Position numbers and translations under genes: made by a program. From Cranoglanis bouderius (lineage: Eukaryota > Chordata > Actinopteri > Siluriformes > Cranoglanididae), in NCBI GenBank assembly GCA_023630585.1, contig CM042542.1, forward strand, positions 21,052,279 to 21,116,278: a stretch of 64,000 nucleotides of DNA. The letters are read 5' to 3'. The notes beneath the pieces were generated by a model, which was not told where the DNA came from, searched no databases, and was given only the letters and a program-made list of their open reading frames with translations. Numbering within the stretch: position 1 is the first letter of the stretch; each line of letters begins with the position of its first letter. Of the stretch, positions 1 to 9,729 are shown piece by piece.

Positions 1-611
1 TTACCATTTTGAATCTTTATTTAGATGTAGGCTTTGATTTGAGTTAGATATGGGCTATAATCTGTCTTAAAACCTGTTATGTCCCCTCCTTTTTTCATAA
101 GTAGAGCTGAAAACTTTATAATGTACATCAGTTTTTTTTTTTTTTTAAGTACCGTATGTAACTTTGGTTGTTTCTTCAACAGGAGTAAAAATATTAATAA
201 ATACAGTAAATGAATAAATAAGTACTTTGATTCATTTATTAATACATAAATAAACAAATAAATAAATAAATAGATAAATAAATAAATAAATAAATAGATA
301 AATAAATAAATAAATAAACAAATAAATAAATAATCTGTCTAGTTTCACAATCACTTCTTGAAGTAGTCACTATTTCCCCCACTCACTCACTGTTAAAGCT
401 GTCTTGGAACTGTCAGGACTGGGCTTACATCATTGTGTTCTTTCCCGCGCCAGTCACATGACTCTGGCCCTTGTGATGTCGTATTGCTTCTATTAGAATC
501 TGCTGGGTTCCAAGTTCTTGCAGCTACAAAGAGAAAGCCAATGGCAGTTTTCTGGCTAAGATTAAGTGATGTATGTGCTGTTTTTTCACCTGATGACATG
601 TTAATGAAATG
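1..611. repeat. Partial unit of a ~701-bp dispersed/tandem repeat
   Basis: This stretch matches 46,458-47,330 followed by 51,518-52,013 in the same orientation. Shared landmarks are a GTCACATGACTCTGGCCC block and a CACCTGATGACAT block, separated by an AAAT-type microsatellite. No coding region is supported; the small minus-strand frames here fall inside the repeat. Unlike the copy at 47.3 kb, this copy has no LTR element at the position AGTACC(G/A)TATG near base 157, so it is the uninterrupted version. Confidence 0.8.
236..334. repeat. (TAAA)n microsatellite
   Basis: Imperfect AAAT/TAAA tetranucleotide run inside the ~701-bp repeat. Equivalent runs of other lengths occur near 45,960-46,050, 46,670-46,745 and 51,560-51,630, so it belongs to the repeat unit. 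Confidence 0.9.
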
Positions 612-749
612 AATTATTTTTCATTGACTTGCACGTTTCCTTTGCTCACAGACGCTTGAAATTCGCTGTATAGCACTTTAGGTGCCTGAAGTGCACACAT
701 ATGTATGCACATAGAGGACTGCTGAGAAACCATAATGTTATGACATATG
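612..749 (-). repeat. 335-bp satellite fragment, reverse orientation
   Basis: Contains the reverse complement of the conserved core of the 335-bp satellite (core: CTATACAGCGAATTTCAAGC). It is cut at its right end by the solo LTR that begins at 750. The same arrangement is seen at 52,014-52,149. Confidence 0.8.
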
Positions 750-1652
750 TGTTACGACACGTGATGTGTAGTAGAATGAGGGAGTCAGGATGCAAGCGCA
801 GGGGAAACGTCAGTTTAATAGAAACAGGAAGTTCAAAACTAAGTGAACACCAAAAACACCATCAAACATAAATCCACGAACAAAAGAGTAACAATAATCC
901 AAAATCATAATGTAGTTAGCGGAGGAGGCAGTAATCCAAAAAAGGTAAAAGTAATCCAAATGAGAATGTACTTAGCCGAAGAGTCAGTAATCCAAAACAG
1001 AAACACAGTAATCCACAACGGGTAGTAAATCCATAAAACACAGCAAAATAAACGCGCAAGGCTAGGAGGTGGTCTGGAAACCACTAATTACGAGCTACGG
1101 AAATAAACGCGCAAGGCTAGGAGGTGGTCTGGAAACCACGAATTACGAGCTTCGGAAATAAAAGCGCAAGGCTAGGAGGTGGTCTGGAAACCACGAATTA
1201 CGAGCTTCGGAAATAAAAGCGCAAGGCTAGGAGGTGGTCTGGAAACCACGAATTACGAGCTTCGGAAATAAAAGCGCAAGGTTAAACACAGCTAATCTAA
1301 ACTAATACTCCGCCCTGAAGCAGACACGGAGCGGTGTATTTAAAGACATATAAATCACATGCCCCAATCCATAATACCTGACATCAATAAACATGAACCA
1401 ATGAGAAATGAGGAGGCGGAGACATGACACGAACGAAAACATAAACGTACATGGGGAAACACAGAAGGCGGAGACATGACGTGAACAAAAACATGGGAAC
1501 ACATGGCAGAGGTAAACAAAACGTGAGTTCATGAATGAAACGTCCATCGGAGAGTTTTTGAATAGCGCTGGAATGCACGCAGTGGAGTGCGGAAGTATGC
1601 CACTCGCTACTCCCCGCAGCGTAGCGAGAGCTGGAGGAGAGGAAACCTAACA
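750..1652 (-). mobile_element. Solo LTR of a gypsy-like element (minus strand)
   Basis: The sequence is bounded by TGTTA and TAACA and is the reverse complement of the LTRs of the complete element at 47,331-51,517. It includes the AAAAACTCTCCGATGGA motif near its right end (its 5' end). Flanks are ATATG on the left and GTATG on the right, a 4-of-5 match to a 5-bp target-site duplication. It is 903 bp, longer than the other copies, mainly because it holds four copies of a 55-bp internal repeat. No internal element sequence accompanies it, so it is a solo LTR inserted in a 335-bp satellite unit. Confidence 0.82.
1046..1280 (-). repeat. 55-bp tandem repeat inside the LTR (4 copies)
   Basis: Copies start at about 1,046, 1,101, 1,156 and 1,211, with a partial one at 1,266. 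Each contains GCAAGGCTAGGAGGTGGTCT. The same repeat occurs, with other copy numbers, in the LTRs at 47.7 kb, 51.1 kb and 52.45 kb. Confidence 0.9.
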
Positions 1653-2361
1653 GTATGACTTTCTTCATGTTAAATTTGACTTTTTCCACCTTTTCACACT
1701 TTATATATGATGTATATTATTGTAAACAATCATATTTTGTGTTATTTTAGGACATGTCTAACATATCATAGTAACATATCATGTTATAAAGAAGTGAAAG
1801 TTGTTATATTAGATTGCATCACTGATGTGAAAACATACGTTTTTTAGAAAAACATGTTTCCTTTGCTCGCAAACGCTTGGAATTCGCTGTATAGCGCTTT
1901 AGGTGCCTGAAGCGCACCCATGTGTATGCACATAGAGGACTGATGAGAAATCATAATGACACCACACATGCTATGACAGATGACTTTCTTCATGTTAAAT
2001 TTGACTTTTTTCACCGTTTCACACTTTATTATTACATGATGTATGTTATTGTAAACAATCATATTTCGTGTTATTTTAGGTCAGATACATTGTCTAACAT
2101 ATCATAGTAACATATCATGTTATAAAGAAGTGAAATTTGTTATATTAGATTGCATCACCGAAGTGAAAACATACGTTTTTTAGAAAAACACGTTTCCTTT
2201 GCTCGCAGACGCTTGAAATTCGCTGTATAGCGCTTTAGGTGCCTCAAGCACACACATAGAGGACTGATGAGATGTATGTTATTGTAAACTGAGATGTATG
2301 TTATTGTAAACAATCATATTTCGTGTTATTTTAGGTCAGAGACATGTTTAACATTTCATAG
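1653..2361 (-). repeat. 335-bp satellite, about two degraded units, reverse orientation
   Basis: Reverse complement of the units at 37.4-42.5 kb, with landmarks TTTGCTCGCAAACGCTTGGAATTC and the TTATTGTAAACAATCATATTT block. The last unit ends at TTTCATAG, where the long LTR begins. Confidence 0.82.
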
Positions 2362-2512
2362 TGTAACGTCTGAACGTATCAAACTGATTTCTGAATCAGC
2401 CTGGATCTAGCAAAGAAGCTTCTCTGTGTCTTTGAGCCATGAATCCTTTCCAGTAACCCCCCTCTGGTCTTCACCAGATGCCATCGGAATGCGACACGAC
2501 CCCCCCTCTTCA

Positions 2513-2596
<84 letters not shown>

Positions 2597-4129
2597 CAAT
2601 GGGGATTCTCTTTTCAATGTAACATGTAATTATATGTAATTATTCGATGTCCAAATAGTGTGATGTTTTCATGTTTGCATATACTGTGTGTTCATGTAAC
2701 ATAACTATAATGATTTTAGATAGTTTTAACTTAGGATATTATTTTAAATGTCTGTAACCATGTTTTACTTGTAATATTCTTTACAAGTCCATCGAATTTG
2801 GTATGAGGTTAATCGTGTAGAGATACCCTTATTGATTATGCATATCATATTGCAATGGGATACATTATTTCATGCTTTTTCTTAAGTTCACACATAATAC
2901 GGTTTAAACCGGCTCCTCCCTGGACATGCAAATCCAGGTCTGAGACCAGAGAAAGAGAGTTCATCCCGACAACAAATCCAACTTCCTGACTGGCCCATAC
3001 TCCAAAGAGGCATGTGTGTTGGTGTTGTCTTTAAAACAACACCACACTTTGAAACTCTCTCTCTTCAGTCTCACTTCACTTCAATCTCTTCTTCAACTCT
3101 TCACTTCAACTTGACACTCTTCCCGGCTTCTCTCCCCCGGGGCCACGTGCAAGGGAAGAGGAAGCCAGGACCTCTCTCTCCCGGACAAAAGATGCAACCG
3201 CCTCACGGCCCACGCCTTTTCAAATGGCACGACGAACCAGCGAACTCTACACGATCTCGCGTTAACTTTCATACCGAAGCAATGCAAGTATAGTTACGGG
3301 ATCTATATCTGCGTTTAAGATTGTACCTCTGTTTACAGGAGATTTAAGTTCGTTGCTGGTTTTGAAAAAGGCTAATTAGTTGTGTTTTTGTCTGCCATTC
3401 CCTTTCATTTCATTACTTTCTCTCTATACCTTTTCTTTCCTTGTATAGAGATGTACATATATATGTTTTGCTTAGATTTAGTCGTGTGTATCCACAGTTA
3501 CATCTAGTTATTAAAATCTATTATCCCACGCTTGATTGTCTCTGTTTTGGTCACGTGATGAGTCCCTTAAATGCTGCGAGTCTCGCTACGCGCTCTGGAA
3601 ATGGAGTTTTCTTCCTGGCCAGAAGGATAAACTCCCTCTTTAGAGTTCATAATTCCAAACTAGACTACAGCTAATCCTAAAAGCTGATCTAGACCACATA
3701 CATAGTCATAATTAATTATAATCCGTTGTAGTTAATTATCTATATGTATATGTGCACATACATGAATTCCCTTTCATGGCTGATGTATATTTATAACTGG
3801 TCACAACATGCGTTGATTAGATATATAGATATATTTCACGCCATTCGAGCTAATTCCTTATATAAATTGGAGAATACATTTAAATGTGTTAAACATCTTT
3901 TAATTCGTTACATGAATTTTAACTGATGGAGAATATTTTTAAACGTTGCAGATTCATCCGATTTACTACACATCCTGGTAGATAAGGCGGGCACGCTTTA
4001 AAACTCGTCTCCTTTAAAAAGGTGCTTCGTATCCAAGCGTGCGCTTCTGTTTCGTTTTCAAGTTTAAAGTTGATCCATTACATTATTCTGGTGGAAAAGA
4101 ATAATGCTAGTAATGATTGATTCATTACA
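2362..4129 (+). mobile_element. Long (~1.77 kb) 5' LTR of a degenerate LTR retroelement
   Basis: Begins TGTAACGTCTG and ends GATTCATTACA, so the termini are short inverted repeats (TGTAA/TTACA). The same start recurs at 7,868, just after a purine-rich tract, and in partial copies at 9,729(-), 53,709(+), 55,205(-) and, diverged, 56,755(+). Immediately downstream is TATTTTGGTGGAGAT, a possible primer-binding leader, but I cannot match it to a tRNA. A (CA)n tract lies within. The unusual length and the lack of recognisable pol downstream leave the superfamily unassigned. The 3' boundary is less certain because a short duplication involving TTACAT..TTTTGGTGGA occurs there. Confidence 0.65.
2513..2598. 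repeat. (CA)n microsatellite within the long LTR
   Basis: Nearly pure CA run interrupted once by AAA. The same LTR position carries (TG)n at 9,489-9,574 in the inverted copy, and short CA runs at 8,030-8,060 and 53,865-53,893. Confidence 0.95.
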
Positions 4130-6805
4130 TATTTTGGTGGAGATTGCAGGCAGTGTTTTAAACTTTATTTCGTGAGCAATTCCGTTTCAAATCTAAGTGT
4201 GTTGTATTAGATTTTTGTCTTATTATAATCTGTATTTTCACACGCTCACCAGTGAACCGAGTCAGCGAGATAAACCGAGTCAGTGAGCCAAGTCGCAACA
4301 CGACTCCCCTCCCCCACTTCGTTGATAACTGAAAAGCTTTAAGCTCATTGTTTCAGTGTAGCACACTACAGCGCCATTTTTGTTTGACAAATTTAGCCAT
4401 GGTTAAGTGCTTAACGTTAAAACTGCGGTTCTTAACATTAAATTTGTGTCTGAAGATGATGAAATCACATTACAGCACATCTTTAATAATGTAATCGCCT
4501 GGTAAGAACGAAGAAATCTTCTTCCAGCACAGTAAAAGATTGATTTGAGCGATGTTCCTCTTATCTTTCTAAAAGGCCTGATTATTATATTGCTAGATTC
4601 ATTGCGTACGACCAATGTTATTCGACCAAGCGATGTCACTCCCATCGGCGCACAATCTTGGCGTAGCTAACCAAAATGCGCACCGTGTGCATACCCAATC
4701 AAAATCACTGCAGGCAAATATTTGATTGATATGTATAAGGGAGCCCTCTACACTCTGATCAAGTGTAAGATTTAAACAACGGCGAAGAAATCCCGTTGTG
4801 ATTTTGTGTGCATGGCAGCGAAGAAATCCTGCCCACACTTCTTGTGCATAAGTAGCACAAAAGGATCCCTGACATCTCAAAAGTCTTTGTTCTCGTGGTA
4901 AGTCATGAAATTGCCATTAAAGCTTCTCCTAGGGAACGCGCGCCGATTTCACTTCCTGTCTGAGTTTAGGGTAGGTAGGGCGCAGTAATTCTGACTGACC
5001 ACCAGAGGGTCACCCTCTTGAGCGTCTAACGTGTGGTAACCTAACCCCCTCCTTACTCATAAGCCCACTGCCGGCACCTTGTGGTCCTTCGTAGTTAGGT
5101 CTACTCTATTTACTTCCTTTTTAATTTCATTTGGCTCCTCTTTTATTTCAATTTCCCCCTTGTTACATTATTTTTATTTTTAGTCTTTGGGACTACTACT
5201 TGGGGTTTTTCCCTTTTTATATTTTCATTCCATGCATTTCTTTTATTTCACTTTTATTACCATTCGGTAACTCTTTTATTTCAGCCTTTCTTATGATGCA
5301 CGCTTGCTTAGTTTGAACTAAAACCAAGTTTAAGTAAAATTTAAATCAGGCTTCTGTCTTGTCCATTAGTGCCTCCCTCTTAGTAGGACTTCTCCTCAGG
5401 ACATTCACAGATAGAGAAGGCTTCCTCCTCTTTTCTCCTTTTAATTCGTACCTCAAATTTTCGTGTACGGTTCATTATTTCCTTATTTCTATCTTTCCCA
5501 TTAATTGAGTGAGTCGGTGTCAGCTTTATCTCTTACCCTACACCTGCTTTAATTTAGATTTAATTTAAACAAGGTTTAAATTGAAATGTTAAATTAATAT
5601 CAAGTTACATTTGTTCAGCCATTTGTATACTTGCAGGTAATGCTCCCCCTAGTGCTCTGTGGAGAAGTGAAGGTTGTCCCCAGGTTGAATTCGGTGAATG
5701 GAGTTGCCTGGACTGGCGGACCCAGCACTGGCTGTAGGTGTGCACGACGGACGCCTCGGCCCTCGTACCATTGGTAGGCGACACGCGGGCGACATCATCA
5801 CTTGAGCACTCCAGGTGAAAAGGCAGACAAGGCCAACTGACCACCAGAGCAGTTTGGTTACGTACCCACAGTAAGGCTCCGTACCGACGGACCTGCCCAT
5901 CTGGCGCAGCTTGCCACAGAGGCAGCTGGCCCCAAAAAGGGTTTTAGGAGGAAACCCAATTCCGGCTCTGCAGCCTGGTAGTTGGCATGCCTCACCTGAC
6001 CGCCACCCAATTGTGCTAAAGATCATAGCTGTTTGAGTGGTCGCACCGTGGTACAGGAAAGAGAGGGGCCCTGAGTCACACTGCAGTTGAGTGTTTGGGG
6101 ACCATCAGGTAGGTTGGCTTCACCACTGATTCTCATCTGAGCAACCTCAATTCACCCCAGGAATATCTAAAGGGCATACAGCCCATCCACTTAGTATTAG
6201 CCATGGCGTCTCTAATTATTTAAGTGTTTGGCCCAGCTCTCTCTCTCTTACTGCCATACTGTCTCCATAGGGCTTATGACTCAACAGCGCCCCCACTTCG
6301 GCAGGCCTGTCATAAACCCTATGTGTGATAGCTAACGTAGGTCTTCTATTTTCTTTTATCTATACCTGTGTTTTCATTTGCATCTTATTTTACGTTTCCC
6401 TCCTCTAATTATTTCAATTTTATCTTCTTTTGTTTTAGCTGCTGTTCTGTTGTGACTTATCTCTTCAAAGTTCACATACAGGCAGAGACTATGAGTACCA
6501 GCAAGGAAAAAGCTAAATGCTAGATTGACGACCCAGGCAGTCAATGTCTTTAAGGTGACCCACTAGGCTATTGCCTGTCCAAACCTCTATTTAGACCCGG
6601 CGTTTACCCACGCAAATTGGCCCTCCCTGGCCACTTATGGCCAAAAACCATAAGTATCTGGCCTATGTACCACTAACTGTCTACACCAGTTAGCCAAATT
6701 TGTATACTCCCTGCGTACCAAATTCAGTATCACTGTAGCTCATTAATTCTGCACGGATTTGTATGACCTGTGGTGTTCTTTCTCTCTTGCCAACAGTGAG
6801 CCACT

Positions 6806-7138
6806 GTGTCCCAATCATCCAGTCCCGCAACCCACTGGGACGACCTCGAAACCTGGCTGTGTGTCGTGACGACTGCCTTCCTGCTCCAAGCTGCTGGCGA
6901 CCTACAGCACCTAAGCAGAGAGCAGCTGAACGATGACGTAAGCAGACAGACGGCCCACAATCTGATCCAGAACCCCAAAGGATGGGCAGAGATCATCGGG
7001 AGCCTCGCACACAACCTCATTGCCCAGGCACGACTCAGCAAAATGAGCAACGTCCACATGGAGCAAGAAGCAGAAACTTGCTCAAGCTCCAGAACGAGGA
7101 GGCCTGAAGGAAACAGGCCTACGCTCAAAGCTGCCTAG
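6806..7138 (+). pseudogene. gag-like remnant, helical segment (unassigned)
   Basis: A 110-residue frame opens at a GTG, with an in-frame TGA three codons upstream, so it is probably a decayed internal piece rather than a complete gene. It contains WDDLETWLC, a Leu/Ala-rich stretch and NPKGWAEIIGSLAHNLIAQA, predicted by eye to be helical. It lies about 0.7 kb upstream of the 3' LTR of the long-LTR element. The role as a gag-type structural protein is inferred only from position and helical character. I do not recognise the family. Confidence 0.35.
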
Positions 7139-7179
7139 ATCACCTTGAGACCCAGAACCGGCACGGGACAGAAGGTGAA

Positions 7180-7497
7180 ATGGACCCAGAGCTAAGAGAA
7201 GCAGTGGAAAAACTACAAAGGGCCTCATGCAGAGACCGAGCACAGAGAGCAGTTGGAGAGAGAATCCAGAGAGGAACTCAACAGGAAACTCCAACAAGTG
7301 AAGCTCTCCTAACCAGAGCAGAAAGTGAACTGAAAAAAGGAATGCTAAGGTCAAAGCCTGCAAAACCACTTGTGCTTGTGACCCGAGCTGAAATCCATAC
7401 TTCAGCACAACCAGGGTACACTTTCATAGACGGACATAACACCGTTCACAGACAACTGAACTGGTCATACCTTCTACAAAATGACCAGAGAAGGTAA
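7180..7497 (+). pseudogene. gag-like remnant, coiled-coil segment (unassigned)
   Basis: This frame starts at ATG (MDPELREAVEKLQ) but continues an open frame upstream that reads CLDHLETQNRHGTEGE. The sequence is rich in Glu, Arg, Lys, Leu and Gln. A neighbouring frame reads HREQLERESREELNRKLQQV, a good coiled-coil pattern, which suggests a frameshift inside an ancestral coiled-coil protein. No zinc knuckle is visible. It sits 370 bp upstream of the polypurine tract. Function is not established. Confidence 0.35.
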
Positions 7498-7855
7498 ACG
7501 CTTGCCACAGAGTTTTCCTTGACCAGTGGGTGCAATCCTCCCAGCCACCACTCCCTAATTCCAAAAAGGGGGGTGGAAGCCCACTGCTCAATGTGTCACC
7601 AGGCAGAATCCACAAGGCCTACGCCAAGCAGAGGACTGCTGCCGAAAAGGCTGTGGAAGAAACCACCCACTTACACTGTCTCTGAACTGGCCCTAGAGGG
7701 TGCACAAACACACATCGAGATGGACCCTCAGCCTGAGGAAGCAAAGGCTGAGGACATTTAGGAGCCACCCGCTGATTGATCAGTTTGTTCCACTTGTCAT
7801 CCGATCACCATGACGACTGTCGCCCAACGATGTCCACACCTGGACATCCTTGTCC

Positions 7856-7866
7856 GAAAGGGGGGA
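7856..7866 (+). promoter_or_regulatory. Polypurine tract of the long-LTR element
   Basis: GAAAGGGGGGA lies one base before TGTAACGTCTG, the LTR start. This is the usual plus-strand primer position in LTR elements, and it supports reading 7,868 onward as a 3' LTR. Confidence 0.65.
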
Positions 7867-7867
7867 C

Positions 7868-8241
7868 TGTAACGTCTGAATGTATCAAACTGATTTCTGA
7901 ATCAGCCTGGATCTAGCAAAGAAGTTTCTCTGTGTCTTTGAGCCATGACTTCTTTCCTGTAACCCCCCTCCGGTCTTCACCAGATGCCATCGGAATGCGA
8001 AACGACACCCCCCCCCCTCTTCAGACACAAACACACACACACAAAGCACACACACACACAATGGGAGATCTCTTTTCAATGTAACATGTAATTATATGTA
8101 ATTATTCGATGTCCAAATAGTGTGATGTTTCGTGTTTGCATATATTGTGTGTTTATGTAACATAACTATAATGATTTTAGATAGTTTTAACTTAGGATAT
8201 TATTTTAAATGTCTGTAACCATATTTTACTTGTAATATTCT
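7868..8241 (+). mobile_element. Truncated 3' LTR of the long-LTR element
   Basis: Matches 2,362-2,783 with small differences, including a much shortened CA tract. It breaks off at TTGTAATATTC, where a different LTR (TGTTAG...) begins at 8,242. The downstream part of this LTR is not found in direct orientation after the break. Inverted LTR sequence occurs at 9,146-9,729. Confidence 0.7.
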
Positions 8242-8662
8242 TGTTAGAAGTTTCCCCTCGTTCTCCGAGTTGCTCGCTAGGCGAGCGGTGGACTCGAACA
8301 CTTCCGCATTCCACTGCGCGCTTTCCAGCGCTATTCAAAAACTCTCCGATGGACATTTCATTCATAAAAACTCATGTGTTGTTTAGCTCTGCCAATATCA
8401 TAGTTTAGCATTGTTTTGTTTATCATAGTTAATCATAGTTAGTCATAGTTTAGTTTGTTAGAGTTTAGATGTGTTTAACCGTGCGCTTTGTTCCGGTGAT
8501 TCCCAGATCACTACTCTTGTTTAGTACAGCCTGGATTATAGTTTGTTTTGTTCATGGTATGGATTCTTCTTTTTGGAATAAACTCTTCTATATTTACTGA
8601 CGTCTCCCCAGCGCATGCATCCTGACTCCCTCTTCCGTCCTACACGTCTGTGGTACGTAACA
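8242..8662 (+). mobile_element. LTR of a gypsy-like element, divergent subfamily
   Basis: Starts TGTTAGAAG and ends ACGTAACA. It shares the CAAAAACTCTCCGATGGA block and the termini with the LTRs of the 47-51 kb element, but it lacks their 55-bp internal repeats and is only 421 bp. It is followed by GAATACTCTGC, equivalent to the GAACACTTTGG leader at 48,063. Confidence 0.72.
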
Positions 8663-8724
8663 GAATACTCTGCGCCCCCATATTAACGGATCAGGAAATC
8701 CACGAAACCCGAAACTGTATACAG

Positions 8725-9003
8725 TTATTGGTACCCACTGGCGAGGTGGATCTCCACCAACCAGCGGGCTGAGCTGACTAAACGTGATAGGAGGAACCAC
8801 GCCCATTGTTCCTCACTGGGTTTGGGGTCCTTTACACTACAGAAATACGTCTGGGCCCGCCAAAGGAAATGCTGGGGTTTAGTAGAAAAAACATTATAAG
8901 CAGACTGTGGATAAATGCAGGCCCACTGGGAGAAAGAGATTGAGTCCAGGGGAGGAACAAAAATTGTGGAGTGGCATGTCCCAAATTTCCCCGCTGCATC
9001 CAT
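8725..9003 (-). pseudogene. gag capsid-like fragment, inverted relative to its LTR
   Basis: The 92-codon minus-strand frame begins MDAAGKFG and contains DPKPSEEQWAWFLLSRLVSS. It aligns with the gag fragment at 48,080 (MDAVEK..., then DPKPNEEEW and GFLLSRLIGSAHHWA). Upstream of its ATG, reading on the minus strand, is a leader GAATACTCCGCC preceded by GTGGTACGTAACT, the end of an LTR. Gag fragment and LTR end are therefore both inverted relative to the LTR at 8,242-8,662. The frame stops shortly after the capsid-like segment, and no protease or RT follows. It is a remnant of a gypsy-type gag. Confidence 0.6.
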
Positions 9004-9036
9004 TTTAGGCGGAGTATTCAGTTACGTACCACATAC

Positions 9037-9505
9037 ATAACATTCCCTTTCATGGTAGAGTTATAACCATAACTAATCAGAACACACTTCGATTAGAGCT
9101 ATAGATATATTTCACCCATTTGAGCTAGACTCACTACACTGGTCTCAGACCTGGATTTGCATGTCCAGGGAGGAGCCGCTTTAAACCGTATTATCTGTGA
9201 AATTAAGAAAAAGCATGAAATAATGTATCCCATTGCAATATGATATGCATAATCAATCAGGGTATCTCAAGACGATTAACCTCATACCAAATTAGATGGA
9301 TTTGTAAAGAATATTACAAGTAAAACATGGTTACAGATATTTAAAATAATATCCTAATTTAAAACTATCTAAAATCATTATAGTTATGTTACATAAACAC
9401 ACAATATATGCAAACATGAAAACATCACACTATTTGGACATCGAATAATTACATATAATTACGTTACATTGAAAAGAGAATCTCCCATTGTGTGTGTGTG
9501 TGTGT

Positions 9506-9571
<66 letters not shown>

Positions 9572-9729
9572 GTGAAGAGGGGGGGGGGGGGTCATGTCAC
9601 ATTCCGATGGCATCTGGTGAAGACCAGAGGGGGGTTACAGGAAAGGATTCATGGCTCAAAGACACAGAGAAACTTCTTTGCTAGATACCGGCCGATTCAG
9701 AAATCAGTTTGATACGTTTAGACGTTACA
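9037..9729 (-). mobile_element. Rearranged long-LTR fragment, mainly minus strand
   Basis: From about 9,146 to 9,729 this is the reverse complement of 2,362-2,945 (5' part of the long LTR, ending CGTTACA at 9,729). From 9,037 to about 9,145 it runs in the opposite sense and resembles a downstream LTR part (compare 3,765-3,850). The whole block is the inverted counterpart of 53,709-54,350, including the internal breakpoint. Confidence 0.7.
9489..9574. repeat. (TG)n microsatellite within the inverted LTR
   Basis: Nearly pure TG run, complementary to the (CA)n at 2,513-2,598 in the same LTR family. It is followed by a G run at 9,581-9,591. Confidence 0.95.

Larger units (their letters stand above)
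4130..7867 (+). mobile_element. Internal region of the long-LTR element; mostly non-coding remnants
   Basis: This 3.7-kb interval lies between the 5' LTR ending at 4,129 and the 3' LTR starting at 7,868. I see no aspartic protease, reverse transcriptase (no YxDD with flanking motifs), RNase H or integrase signature on either strand. The only protein-like sequence is the gag-like remnant at about 6,806-7,761. From 4,130 to 6,800 there is only AT-rich sequence with short frames on both strands, none recognised. The element is therefore non-autonomous or heavily decayed. Confidence 0.55.

Noticed and set aside
2379..2629. Poly-Cys/Val and poly-Thr/His open frames on both strands
   Set aside because: Translations of the (CA)n/(TG)n tract; the same applies at 9,469-9,712 and 44,766-45,295.
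4130..4150. Primer-binding site TTTTGGTGGAGATTGC
   Set aside because: Position is right, but I could not match it to a specific tRNA; mentioned only as a possible leader.
5649..6026. 125-codon minus-strand frame with Cys and Trp
   Set aside because: No recognisable domain, overlaps another minus frame, and lies in the decayed internal region of the long-LTR element.
6730..7408. Minus-strand frames of 132 and 108 codons
   Set aside because: Antisense of the plus-strand gag-like remnant; Leu-rich composition mirrors the antisense of a Glu/Gln-rich coil.
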